Shown piece after piece: positions 1 through 7,349 of a stretch of 16,468 nt of DNA. A program made the position numbers and the translations under genes. The DNA is taken from positions 1 to 16,468 of the forward strand of contig CAMLDQ010000046.1 in NCBI GenBank assembly GCA_946478965.1, in the 5' to 3' direction. The notes beneath the pieces are model-generated. The model did not search any database. It saw nothing but the letters and a program-made list of their open reading frames with translations, and had not been told where the DNA came from. How positions within the stretch are numbered: position 1 is the first letter of the stretch; each line of letters starts with the position of its first letter. The stretch is from an uncultured Methylobacillus sp. Lineage in GTDB: Bacteria; Pseudomonadota; Gammaproteobacteria; Burkholderiales; Methylophilaceae.

Positions 1-683
1 TTGGCGTTGATCTTCACCAGGAAGTTGCGGCCGATGATCATCGGCTCGGATTCCGGATGGTTGATGTTGGCGGGGATGATCGCGCGGCCACGGGCAACTT
101 CGTCGCGCACGAATTCCGGCGTGATGATCTTGGGAATGCTGGCGCCGAAGTGCTGGCCGGGGTGCTGCTTCAGGATCAGCTCGGACTGGCCCTCGCGACG
201 CTGGTTTTCGCGGATCGCGATGAATTCCATTTCCGGGGTAATGATGCCTTGGCGCGCATAGTGCATCTGCGTCACGTTCTTACCGGACTTCGCGCGGCGC
301 GGCGGGCGGGTCAGGTTGAAGCGCATTTCCGCGAGCGTCGGGTCGGTCTTGCGCTCATGGCCGTACTTGGACGTCGGGCCGGACAGCACTTCGGTATCGC
401 CGCGCTCTTCGATCCATTTCGCGCGCAGCGCAGGCAGGCCGTTGCGGATGTCGATCTTCACGCTGGGGTCGGTATACGGGCCGGAGGTGTCGTAGACGAC
501 AACCGGCGGGTTTTTGTCCGCGCCAAAAGCCGATGGCGTATCGGTAAGACTGATCTCGCGGAATGGGACCTTGATATCCGGACGGCTACCGGTCACGTAG
601 ACCTTGCGCGATTTCGGAAAGGCTTGCGTCGCGGCCGGGTCGAGCTCCGCGGAAACGTTGAGGAATTTGGGATTGGCGTTCAT
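1..683 (-). CDS. thiC: Phosphomethylpyrimidine synthase ThiC (5' part, runs off the window)
   Basis: ThiC is a cytoplasmic radical-SAM [4Fe-4S] enzyme that converts aminoimidazole ribotide to the hydroxymethylpyrimidine phosphate moiety of thiamine. The first 227 codons are present; the C-terminal part with the Cys cluster lies beyond base 1. The N-terminus begins [18 protein letters not shown] and contains signatures I recognise from Thi[34 protein letters not shown] and [20 protein letters not shown]. The ATG at 683-681 has an AGGAG seven bases upstream. A TPP riboswitch lies directly upstream, which supports both the identity and the start. No truncation or frameshift is visible in the part present. 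Confidence 0.97.
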   Translation of the reverse strand, partial: MNANPKFLNVSAELDPAATQAFPKSRKVYVTGSRPDIKVPFREISLTDTPSAFGADKNPPVVVYDTSGPYTDPSVKIDIRNGLPALRAKWIEERGDTEVLSGPTSKYGHERKTDPTLAEMRFNLTRPPRRAKSGKNVTQMHYARQGIITPEMEFIAIRENQRREGQSELILKQHPGQHFGASIPKIITPEFVRDEVARGRAIIPANINHPESEPMIIGRNFLVKINA

Positions 684-686
684 TGG

Positions 687-715
687 TGCTCCTAGCATAA
701 GAAACGTAAGGAGCA
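687..715 (-). promoter_or_regulatory. Shine-Dalgarno-sequestering stem, likely riboswitch expression platform
   Basis: In the thiC transcript TGCTCCT (715-709) is perfectly complementary to AGGAGCA (693-687), which contains the thiC ribosome-binding site. This gives a 7-bp stem with a 15-nt loop, starting within a few bases of the aptamer's P1 helix. There is no U-run after it, so translational rather than transcriptional control is the natural reading. The complementarity is seen directly; its role as the expression platform is inferred. Confidence 0.7.
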
Positions 716-799
716 TGGCTGCTTCCCTACGGCGGCGTGACCCGCATCAGGTTCAAAGGGTGTGTCTCACTGCGGTGTCGCCGCAGACCCCTAGCAATG
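716..799 (-). promoter_or_regulatory. TPP (thiamine pyrophosphate) riboswitch aptamer in the thiC leader
   Basis: On the minus strand the leader carries the conserved thi-box elements in order: a 5' GGGGTC, a CTGCGG/CCGCAG hairpin (P3), TGAGA, the core CCCTTTGAACCTGAT, an ACCC/GGGT pairing, and the 3' GTAGGGAAGC. Flanking TTGCT and AGCAG can form the closing P1 helix. In this family TPP binding represses downstream thiamine genes. Edges are approximate. I could not identify a convincing promoter between here and the upstream terminator at 832-873. Confidence 0.96.
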
Positions 800-831
800 C
801 CGTGAAAGTACTTGATTTACGCGGAAAATGC

Positions 832-873
832 AAGAAAAGAGGCGCCGCCGCCGGCATCAAAACCGGCAGCGCC
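832..873 (-). terminator. Rho-independent terminator of the six-gene operon
   Basis: On the minus strand, six bases after the stop codon of the 879-2789 gene, GGCGCTGCCGG and CCGGCGGCGGCGCC form a strong GC hairpin (one GT pair and a 3-base bulge) around the loop TTTTGATG. It is followed by TCTTTTCTT. Stem plus T-rich tail plus position after the last gene fit an intrinsic terminator that separates the operon from the thiC leader. Confidence 0.8.
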
Positions 874-878
874 GTCCC

Positions 879-2789
879 TCAATGCCGCCGGGTATAGCGG
901 CCCAGTTCCTGCATCATGTCGACCAGATTCTTCTGCTCGCCGCGGAACAGCGACTGCGCCTGGGCGCTGGTCAGTTTTTCGTCGTGCGGCCCGACGATCT
1001 TCTTGCCGATCGCCCCTTGGGACACGGGCAGCGTGATTTTGACCTGGCTATCCTTGAATCCGACATGCGACCAGTCGCTCAGGATGATGTACTCGTGTTG
1101 CTCCTTGGAGAAAAGGTTGATGCCGGAGGAGTAATCCGAGGTTGGGTTGGTGACGCCCAAAAGCGGCATGATGGTAGGCACCAGGTCGAGATGGCTGGTC
1201 AGCTTGTCGTAGGTCGCCGGGGCGCGGCCAGGCATCCACACCACCAGCGGCGTACGCGTCTGCGGGTCGGAGAAGGTGGAATTGTGACCCCAGTAGCCGT
1301 CCTCCATGAATTCCTCACCATGGTCGCCGAGCGCGACCACGATGGTGTTTTCCAGCAAGCCGTGCGACTTCAGGTAATCGAACACGCGCCCGAACTGGCT
1401 GTCGAGGTGGTGCACCGCGTTGATATAGCGATTCTTGATCGGGCCGATGTCCTCGCGCAGGTTTTTCTGGTCGAGCGTGGCGTAGTTGATGTCGTCGCGA
1501 TAGGGGCGGCGAATCACGCTTTCCGGCGGGAAATAGTAACGCGCGTGCGGCGATTCGAAGAACATGAAGGTGAAGAACGGCTTGGACGGGTCACGCTTGT
1601 CGATGAAATCGAGCAGGTCGGTGACATTCTTGCGATCCTTCTCCCAGCCTTGCTGGCCGGTGTTGATGGTATGCAGCTGGGATGGCGGCACCTTGCTGAA
1701 GATAGTCTGATCGAATTCCGGATAGGAAAACTTCGCGCTGGTGTAGAACGACATTTGGTAGCCCTGCTTCTGCAGCACGTCGATCAGCGGCGCACTGCGA
1801 TGCGACTCGTAGAACGCCTGCCAGTAGCTGCCCGGAACGCCGGTCATCATGGTGAACACGCCGACGCGCGTACCGTTGCCGCCGCTGTAATGCAGCTTGA
1901 AATTTTGCGCCTGCGACGCGAAAGCCGAAGTATTCGGCATGATTTCCGGATCCAGCATGTCGGCACGCCAGGATTCAGACACCAGCCAGACAATGTTGTA
2001 AGGCTTGGCCGGCTTGGTGAACTGGATCGGATGCGCCGGATAATGCAGCAATCCCTTCAGGTTCACCTGCTTGTCTTCCGGGGCCAGCCTATAGCCCAGT
2101 TTATGGAAGAAACTGCGTGCCGTCGTGCTGACGTAATAGGGCACCCCCTGCGTCAGCACCAGCATGTCGTTATGCCCTACCGCATTGCCATAGGCATAAA
2201 TGCTTCGGTCGCTAACAGTGGAAACCACGAACACCACGCCCAGCAACATCGCAAACCGGCGCGGCAAATGCAGATGCTGGCGACCGTTGGCGAACCACCA
2301 GCGGATGGCCAGCATCAACAGAACGTGCGCGACCAGGAAGCCCAACGCGATCAGCACGAAACCCAGGCTGGACGCACCGCTGCCACCCAGCGACTCGATA
2401 CCACCCGGCGTGACGATCAGGTTGATGACAAAACCATTGACGAACATGCCATAGAGCGCATGCAACTGGGTGTTGGCATAGAAAAACAGCGTCGTCAGCG
2501 CCCCCGCAACCACGGCAACGACCTCCGCAGCCACCGGGGCGAGCCGCGGGGCACGCACCAGCCGCCAGAGACTGTGCCGGCCGGCCAACCAGGTCAGCAG
2601 CAGGGCCGGGAACAGATACATTGCGTTGTAGCTGGCATACGCGTTAAGCAGAAACAGGCTCGCGCCCGAGCCTGTATCCTTAGCGGAAGAAAGATCCAGA
2701 TTGCCGAAATTGATCCAGCACAGCGCCAGATAAACGGCGAGGTAATACCAGAATAGAATGGCGCGATGGAACGGCTTGGCTGTAGTCAT
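879..2789 (-). CDS. Membrane-anchored LtaS/YejM-type phosphotransferase or sulfatase
   Basis: This 636-residue protein has a hydrophobic N-terminal half (several membrane segments within about residues 10-215) and a periplasmic alkaline-phosphatase-superfamily domain from about residue 262. The layout is that of DUF3413/YejM (PbgA) and LtaS proteins. The domain opens with NIVWLVSESWRADML. Candidate metal and nucleophile residues are all present: E272, T307 (in SGGNGTRVGVF), D489-H490 (LGDHGEE), and H415 and H502 nearby. E. coli YejM has lost part of this site, so this copy looks catalytically competent, possibly transferring a phospho-headgroup to a lipid or glycan; the substrate is unknown. 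The ATG follows AAGGAAG and lies 18 bp after the TPR gene. It is the last gene of the operon and is followed by a terminator. Confidence 0.85.
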   Translation of the reverse strand: MTTAKPFHRAILFWYYLAVYLALCWINFGNLDLSSAKDTGSGASLFLLNAYASYNAMYLFPALLLTWLAGRHSLWRLVRAPRLAPVAAEVVAVVAGALTTLFFYANTQLHALYGMFVNGFVINLIVTPGGIESLGGSGASSLGFVLIALGFLVAHVLLMLAIRWWFANGRQHLHLPRRFAMLLGVVFVVSTVSDRSIYAYGNAVGHNDMLVLTQGVPYYVSTTARSFFHKLGYRLAPEDKQVNLKGLLHYPAHPIQFTKPAKPYNIVWLVSESWRADMLDPEIMPNTSAFASQAQNFKLHYSGGNGTRVGVFTMMTGVPGSYWQAFYESHRSAPLIDVLQKQGYQMSFYTSAKFSYPEFDQTIFSKVPPSQLHTINTGQQGWEKDRKNVTDLLDFIDKRDPSKPFFTFMFFESPHARYYFPPESVIRRPYRDDINYATLDQKNLREDIGPIKNRYINAVHHLDSQFGRVFDYLKSHGLLENTIVVALGDHGEEFMEDGYWGHNSTFSDPQTRTPLVVWMPGRAPATYDKLTSHLDLVPTIMPLLGVTNPTSDYSSGINLFSKEQHEYIILSDWSHVGFKDSQVKITLPVSQGAIGKKIVGPHDEKLTSAQAQSLFRGEQKNLVDMMQELGRYTRRH

Positions 2790-2807
2790 AGCTTCCTTGG
2801 TGTTGAA

Positions 2808-3440
2808 TTAACTTTCGGCCTTCTTCAGGCCTTCTTCAATGTCGTGTTTGCGGCCGGCATCCGCATCCTCACGGCCTGCGCGAGGCGGTGCATTCAAAGC
2901 CTTGTGGAAATATTCCGCCGCCTTCGCCCGATCCCCCTCCTCCAGCAGAAAATCCGCATAGAAATAATTCGGGTCGATGCCATTCGGGTTGATTTGCAAC
3001 GCTTTTTCCAGGTACTCCCGGGCTTTCTTGTGATCCCCGAAACCGATGGGCCAACCGGGGACCTTATAATACAACGAACCCAGCGAGGTGTATGCCGAAC
3101 CGTGCAGCGTCTGCGGGTCAGCCTGGATGGATTCCAGCAGCAGGTCGCGCGCTTGTTTGGCGTACTTCAACGCACCCAGGCCGCCCTTGGCCTTGGCGTA
3201 GCCGCTTAGCACGATCGCTTCCCAGATCATCGCTTCCGGCCGGTTCGGGCTCGTCGTAACCACCTGCTGGGCATGATCCACCAGCACCTTGAAGGCCGCT
3301 TCCTGCTGGCCCTCCGGAGTCTGGTAATTGGCTTTCGCCCAATCGTGCTGCAATTGCACAATCGCAGGGTCGAGCACATCAGCCTGCGCCCACGAGGCGC
3401 AGGCTAAAACGAGGGCTAACGTCATCATCCATTTTTTCAT
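2808..3440 (-). CDS. Secreted TPR-repeat protein (TRAP TatT-component-like)
   Basis: This is a 210-residue protein with a clear Sec signal peptide (MKK, hydrophobic core, AQA cleavage near residue 20). The Cys in LVLAC does not make a good lipobox, so a soluble periplasmic protein is more likely than a lipoprotein. The mature part is alpha-helical with TPR-like repeats: the stretch YTSLGSLYYKVPGWPIGFGD, then KKAREYLEKALQINPNG, then DRAKAAEYFHKAL. The YKVPGWPIGFGD segment between repeats resembles small periplasmic TPR proteins annotated as TRAP-transporter TatT components; no transporter gene is nearby. The ATG has AGGAG about eight bases upstream. It lies between the SDR gene (21-bp gap) and the membrane phosphotransferase gene (18-bp gap), so it probably acts with the latter in the periplasm. 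Function unknown. Confidence 0.8.
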   Translation of the reverse strand: MKKWMMTLALVLACASWAQADVLDPAIVQLQHDWAKANYQTPEGQQEAAFKVLVDHAQQVVTTSPNRPEAMIWEAIVLSGYAKAKGGLGALKYAKQARDLLLESIQADPQTLHGSAYTSLGSLYYKVPGWPIGFGDHKKAREYLEKALQINPNGIDPNYFYADFLLEEGDRAKAAEYFHKALNAPPRAGREDADAGRKHDIEEGLKKAES

Positions 3441-3461
3441 ACGGAAACTCCTAAGGTCGAT

Positions 3462-4262
3462 TTAAAGCCCGCGGTCAGCATAGACATGCGAAACGCGAGT
3501 TTGTTTCTTGAGTCCGGCATCCACCAGACGGGGAAGCACGCCATTCAGGCGAGCAAAAAAAGATTCGGGCTGACCGAGATAGCATTCGTTACGTTCGCTT
3601 TCGACGGCCCGAACGATGGACTGTGCAACGGCTTCCGGTTCATCCATGGTTACCCGGGTGGCTTCCATCATGCGCATGGCGGTCGAATGATTCAGCGATG
3701 TCCGGGTCGCGCGCGGTGAGATATAGGTCACGCCTACTCCGCTATCCGCCAACTCGCGGCGCAAGGCTTCCGAAAACCCGCGAAGCGCGAACTTGCTGGC
3801 GCTGTAGACGGCATGATGGGGAAAACCGATCGACCCGTACATGGACCCGATATTGACGATGCGGCCGCCGTGGGTCAGCAGTTCCGGCAACACGGCCCGC
3901 GCCAGCAGCATCGGTACCACGGCGTTAAGATCCATGATCTGCCCAATGCGCAGCGGCTCCTGCTGCTGAAACAGGACGAAATCGATCAACCCGGCGTTAT
4001 TCACCAGCACATCCAGCCCGCCCAGCCCTTGTATGGCCGCCTCGGCAGCCTGCTGCGGCGCATCCGGCTGCAGCAGGTCCAGCGCGATGCTGATCGCCTC
4101 CCCACCGCTGCGGGCAATTTCCTCGCAGATTTCCTGCTGCCGTTCGCCGTTACGGTCGACCAGGGCCAAGCGCGCGCCCTTTGCGGCCAGCGCACAGGCC
4201 AGTGGGTAACCTATCCCGCCGGTGGCGCCTGTCAGCAGGATACGTTTGCCTTCGAGTTTCAT
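3462..4262 (-). CDS. Short-chain dehydrogenase/reductase (SDR), probably NAD(H)-dependent
   Basis: A 266-residue classical SDR. The cofactor motif TGATGGIG is at residues 11-18, NNAG at 88-91, and the catalytic Ser-Tyr-Lys set is S140, Y153 and K157 (YSASK). D36, at the end of the second beta strand, favours NAD(H) over NADP(H). The usual SPG motif after the active site reads SPRATRTSL. The start codon overlaps the stop of the upstream diiron-oxidase gene by four bases (ATGA), implying translational coupling. Within the operon it would reduce a carbonyl or oxidise an alcohol on the intermediate made by the ligase and oxidase; the substrate cannot be read from the sequence. Confidence 0.9.
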   Translation of the reverse strand: MKLEGKRILLTGATGGIGYPLACALAAKGARLALVDRNGERQQEICEEIARSGGEAISIALDLLQPDAPQQAAEAAIQGLGGLDVLVNNAGLIDFVLFQQQEPLRIGQIMDLNAVVPMLLARAVLPELLTHGGRIVNIGSMYGSIGFPHHAVYSASKFALRGFSEALRRELADSGVGVTYISPRATRTSLNHSTAMRMMEATRVTMDEPEAVAQSIVRAVESERNECYLGQPESFFARLNGVLPRLVDAGLKKQTRVSHVYADRGL

Positions 4263-4942
4263 GCCGCCATCCTTTCCCCGTCCCCGGGAAGAAATCGCTT
4301 CGCCAGTTCCCGGAAAATATCGCCATAAAGCTTGTAGAACACTTTGGCGCTATGGATCAGCAGCGCCCGGTCGACGGGGTCCTCAATGCAATCGACCAGC
4401 TTGGCATAGAACTCGGTGTGGCCGACGTCCAGCGAACCATGCGAAGAAAGATAAGTGAACGCTTCCTTACCCAGCCCAAGACTGCGCTGCAAGGCCTCGC
4501 CGGCATGGGTGGCCACTTGTACGCTGGTACCCTCCAACACCAGCACCATGCCGAACAAGGTCACCGGATTGATGCGCGCAATCGCATCATAGGCATAAGC
4601 CACCATGATTTCGGTTGCCAGCCCCGGCTGGCCGTGCCGAACGCGTTCCGGATCGCTGCCGCAGGCCTGAATATCGTTCAATATCCACTCCTGATGCCCG
4701 ATCTCTTCTTCGATGTACTCGGCCACGGCCTCGCGCAGCCACTCATAGCGCTCAGGCAAACGCGCGCCGCAGGCCATCAGCAGCGGGACGGTATGTTTGA
4801 CGTGGTGATAGGCCTCGGTCAGGAAGGCCACATAGGCCTCCCGGCTCACCTGCCCCGCCGCTCCGGCGCGAATCAGCGGCAAGCCAAGCAGGGTTTCACG
4901 CTCGTGCGTCGTTGCGTCGAGCAATTGCTTATAAAACGACAT
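4259..4942 (-). CDS. Haem-oxygenase-like (TenA/UndA-type) diiron oxidase
   Basis: A 227-residue all-helical protein of the iron-containing redox-enzyme family, cytoplasmic, with no signal peptide. Candidate diiron ligands of the haem-oxygenase-like diiron oxidase (HDO) superfamily are all visible: E75 or E79 with H83 (in EYIEEEIGHQEW), E137 (VLEGTS), and H168, D172 and H175 (HGSLDVGH). Characterised HDOs include UndA, which turns fatty acids into 1-alkenes, and N-oxygenases such as SznF. I chose the start at 4942 because an AGGAGGAG lies directly upstream and the protein then begins MSFYKQLLDAT, which fits the family. An in-frame extension to 5179 would overlap the ligase gene by 251 bases. 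The chosen start overlaps the ligase stop by 14 bases. An oxidative step on an acyl or aminoacyl substrate is inferred. Confidence 0.85.
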   Translation of the reverse strand: MSFYKQLLDATTHERETLLGLPLIRAGAAGQVSREAYVAFLTEAYHHVKHTVPLLMACGARLPERYEWLREAVAEYIEEEIGHQEWILNDIQACGSDPERVRHGQPGLATEIMVAYAYDAIARINPVTLFGMVLVLEGTSVQVATHAGEALQRSLGLGKEAFTYLSSHGSLDVGHTEFYAKLVDCIEDPVDRALLIHSAKVFYKLYGDIFRELAKRFLPGDGERMAA

Positions 4943-6443
4943 CCAACTCCTCCTCATATAAAGCATCGATCTGCGATTGGTGTACCGCCAGGATGGCGGG
5001 GCGGCGCAAGCGCCCATTGGCGGTCGATTGGCCATTTGCCGGGGTAAACGGCGCCACGGCCGGAAGCCAGCGACGCACCCGCGCGTACTGTGGCAGGCGG
5101 GCATTGGCGTCAAGGATCGCGGCCTCGATTTCTGCGGCGCTTTCCGGCCGGTTTTCCCGCGGCACGATAACCGCCACATTCCAGGGGCGCGACTCGCCGA
5201 ACACGGCCGCCTGCGCGATCGCCGGATGGAGTGTCAGCTCGCGCTCCACCCATTCCGGCGCGACGTTACGACCGAACGAAGTGATGAAGATGTTCTTCTT
5301 GCGCCCGGTAATGTGCAGGAAACCTTCGACATCGAGAAAGCCCAGATCCCCGGTCGGCCAGAATTCGTCCGGCCCCGTTGTCACATCCTCCCCGGCATAG
5401 CCCAGCATGCCCGTTCCGGCAACAAGGATTTCGCCGTCGCCGGCAAAGGCTACCCGGACGTGCGGCAGCGGATGACCTACGCTACCGATACGGTCGTCGA
5501 TCGGCGTATTCACTGCCACCACCGATGCACATTCGGAGAGCCCATAGCCTTCGAACACCGGGATGCCCAATTCACGCGCACGCCACACCATCTCTTCCGC
5601 CACTGGAGCGCCACCTACGGCGACGAATCGCAACGCTCCAGCCAGAGGCAAACCGGCTTCGATGGCTGCAATCCAGGCACGCAGCAGCTCTGGCGTCAGG
5701 ACGGTCGTGCTGGTCAGACGGGTTGACAACACCTCTGCCATCCGGAGCGGATCCAGCCCAGTCGCCCCACCGAAACCGACGGCAGCCGCAGGCAGCAGGG
5801 TCGTGGCCGCTCCCGCCAGAAGCGGCACATACAGGCCGGCGATGTTTTCCAGCAGCGTCGAGAGCGGCAGTACGCTGACATGCCGATCGTCGGGTCGTGC
5901 CGCAGTCGCCTCCAGCAGCGACTGCGCTACCCGCTCCATGGACTGCAAGCTGAGACAGACGCCCTTCGGATTCCCTGTCGTGCCTGAGGTATAAGTGATC
6001 TTGGCAGTCCCATGCGGCAGAGCGACGTGGCGCACCTGCTGCAGTCTGAATTCCGTCACAGCTTGAGCGTGGATACGGCATTCGGTGCGCGACTGGACCG
6101 GCACCCCAGCTTCCGCCAGCAGGCGCTCGAACAATTCGGGGCGGTCGGTATGGAGGCAATCGATGCCGGCATCGGCAATGGCATGCACCAGCTGCTCCGG
6201 CGAGAAAAAAACCGGCAGCGGCACAATGGGAATCGACGCCTGCAATGCGGCCAGGTCGACCACTGCCCAAGCCGGCCCGTTGTCCATCGCAAGGCCGATC
6301 ACCTGCGGCCGCTCTTCGAGAAAATGATCTGCCGCATGACGGACCGAATCAGCCAATGCGCCATAACTCACGCTGCAATCGGTCCCGTAGAGCGCAACGG
6401 CTTGCGGATCGGCGACGGCCAGCGACCGCAGTACCGCGCTCAT
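4929..6443 (-). CDS. AMP-binding acyl ligase (ANL superfamily, long-chain acyl-CoA synthetase-like)
   Basis: This 504-residue enzyme should activate a carboxylic acid as acyl-adenylate and perhaps pass it to CoA or another thiol. Motifs run in order: P-loop YTSGTTGNPK at residues 151-160, YGLSE at 300-304, TGD at 364-366, and the hinge GRKKN at 380-384. The hinge continues as IFITSFGRNVAP, as in long-chain acyl-CoA synthetases. The A10 lysine region near the C-terminus reads NGRLRR (476-481), so Arg478 stands where the adenylation lysine is usually found. The start overlaps the upstream gene's stop (ATGA), and the 3' end overlaps the diiron-oxidase gene. The chain is shorter than the roughly 550-650 residues of FadD or FACS enzymes. 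The acid substrate is unknown. Confidence 0.9.
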   Translation of the reverse strand: MSAVLRSLAVADPQAVALYGTDCSVSYGALADSVRHAADHFLEERPQVIGLAMDNGPAWAVVDLAALQASIPIVPLPVFFSPEQLVHAIADAGIDCLHTDRPELFERLLAEAGVPVQSRTECRIHAQAVTEFRLQQVRHVALPHGTAKITYTSGTTGNPKGVCLSLQSMERVAQSLLEATAARPDDRHVSVLPLSTLLENIAGLYVPLLAGAATTLLPAAAVGFGGATGLDPLRMAEVLSTRLTSTTVLTPELLRAWIAAIEAGLPLAGALRFVAVGGAPVAEEMVWRARELGIPVFEGYGLSECASVVAVNTPIDDRIGSVGHPLPHVRVAFAGDGEILVAGTGMLGYAGEDVTTGPDEFWPTGDLGFLDVEGFLHITGRKKNIFITSFGRNVAPEWVERELTLHPAIAQAAVFGESRPWNVAVIVPRENRPESAAEIEAAILDANARLPQYARVRRWLPAVAPFTPANGQSTANGRLRRPAILAVHQSQIDALYEEELDVVL

Positions 6444-7105
6444 GCCGCCACGCCCTTGCCGTCAGGCCGCGACACCCGCCGTACCGCCATCACTTGCGGA
6501 CGCTTGTCGTAGTAACTGCCCCAGGAATCCCTTTCTTCCGGCTGGATATGCTGCAACGTCGCATCCGCCAGGACTTCCATCGCCATATTGAGGCGCGCCA
6601 GTGAATTGCGCAGTACCGGGATTGCGGTGAAAACCGCCCAGGAGGCGTGGGTGCTGTGCAGGTAGGCGCTGACACTCGCCAGCAGATGCGGCGCGACGCC
6701 CGGTTCGGCAACCGCCAGGTTGCCGACTTCGACGATCGCGCGCCGTCCCACGTGCACTCTCACGCGTTCTGAAAGCGCCTGCTCTACTGGCTTATCAAGA
6801 TAGGTTTCCAGGAACAGCGTCGCATCACCCGCATTGCGCAAACCGCATACGGCAAGCAACTGCCCCTCGGTATCGCGCAGACTCATCAGTTGCGGCATGA
6901 AATGGCGGATACAGGCGCCATAGGCGCGCTTGAACACCTCGCGGACAAACTGCTCCAGCTCCGCGCGTTCCGGCGCATCCGGGCCACAGAGTTGAGCCAG
7001 ATAACGCGGCGAACCGTGGGCACAGACTTGTGCGTCGCGTGGGGTTTGGAAAAACGGCTCGGCAGTATCCGCAACGGGATAAACAATCGGGTTGGCGCAG
7101 AGCAT
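6440..7105 (-). CDS. Thermostable-hemolysin family protein (LuxI/GNAT-like)
   Basis: A 221-residue protein of the Pfam 'thermostable hemolysin' type (named after a Vibrio parahaemolyticus protein). Recognisable segments are LFLETYLDKPVEQAL (residues 97-111) and RRAIVEVGNLAV (121-132). The order and style of conserved blocks, including RYLAQL and FVREVFKRAYG, resemble acyl-homoserine-lactone synthases and GNAT acyltransferases, so an acyl-transfer role is more plausible than lysis. There is no signal peptide. I chose the ATG at 7105 because AGGAG lies about six bases upstream; a longer in-frame start at 7150 has no such site. It is the first gene of the operon, behind the promoter at 7196-7224, and overlaps the ligase gene by four bases. 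Confidence 0.82.
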   Translation of the reverse strand: MLCANPIVYPVADTAEPFFQTPRDAQVCAHGSPRYLAQLCGPDAPERAELEQFVREVFKRAYGACIRHFMPQLMSLRDTEGQLLAVCGLRNAGDATLFLETYLDKPVEQALSERVRVHVGRRAIVEVGNLAVAEPGVAPHLLASVSAYLHSTHASWAVFTAIPVLRNSLARLNMAMEVLADATLQHIQPEERDSWGSYYDKRPQVMAVRRVSRPDGKGVAA

Positions 7106-7195
7106 GGCAACTCCTGTTATAGGGAATGCATTGCAACAGGCAACGCCCATGCCATCCGTCGTTGAGCGCCCTTATCCGCGGTTCACCGAGGCCGG

Positions 7196-7224
7196 AAAAT
7201 ACTGGATATTTTCTTTTTATTCAA
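7196..7224 (-). promoter_or_regulatory. Sigma70-type promoter of the six-gene operon
   Basis: On the minus strand a -35 TTGAAT (7224-7219) and a -10 TATTTT (7201-7196) are separated by exactly 17 bases, each matching consensus at four of six positions, in a locally AT-rich stretch. Transcription would start near 7188, giving a leader of about 83 nt before the ATG at 7105. It is the best promoter candidate in the 244-bp gap 7106-7349. Confidence 0.6.
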
Positions 7225-7300
7225 TCATGTAAATTAATTTGGATTTCTCGGCAGCGCATCCCTGACATATCGGCATGCACCAAATGCAAAACCGAAAACA

Positions 7301-7315
7301 CTGCAAATTTTGCAG
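7301..7315. repeat. 15-bp perfect palindrome CTGCAAATTTTGCAG
   Basis: The two 7-base arms CTGCAAA and TTTGCAG are exact inverted repeats around one base. It lies 35 bp after the stop of the PstS-like gene and about 77 bp upstream of the -35 box of the hemolysin-family operon. On the minus strand it is followed by TGTTTTCGGTTTT. It could therefore be a weak terminator for 7350-8827 (5-bp stem, 5-nt loop, interrupted T-run) or an operator for the operon downstream. The sequence does not decide between them. Confidence 0.5.
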
Positions 7316-7349
7316 GGTTGCGCAAAGCAAGCCTGCACCCCTTGCATGG

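Noticed and set aside
800..831. thiC promoter (TTGCAT with TACTTT, 17-bp spacing)
   Set aside because: Both hexamers match consensus at only three of six positions, too weak to call.
828..2756. Long plus-strand open frame antisense to the membrane transferase
   Set aside because: It is the reverse shadow of a gene with clear family motifs; its translation shows no recognisable domain, and long antisense frames are expected at this GC content.
4943..5179. Extended start of the diiron oxidase
   Set aside because: It would overlap the ligase gene heavily and adds a basic, low-similarity stretch; the start at 4942 has an excellent ribosome-binding site.
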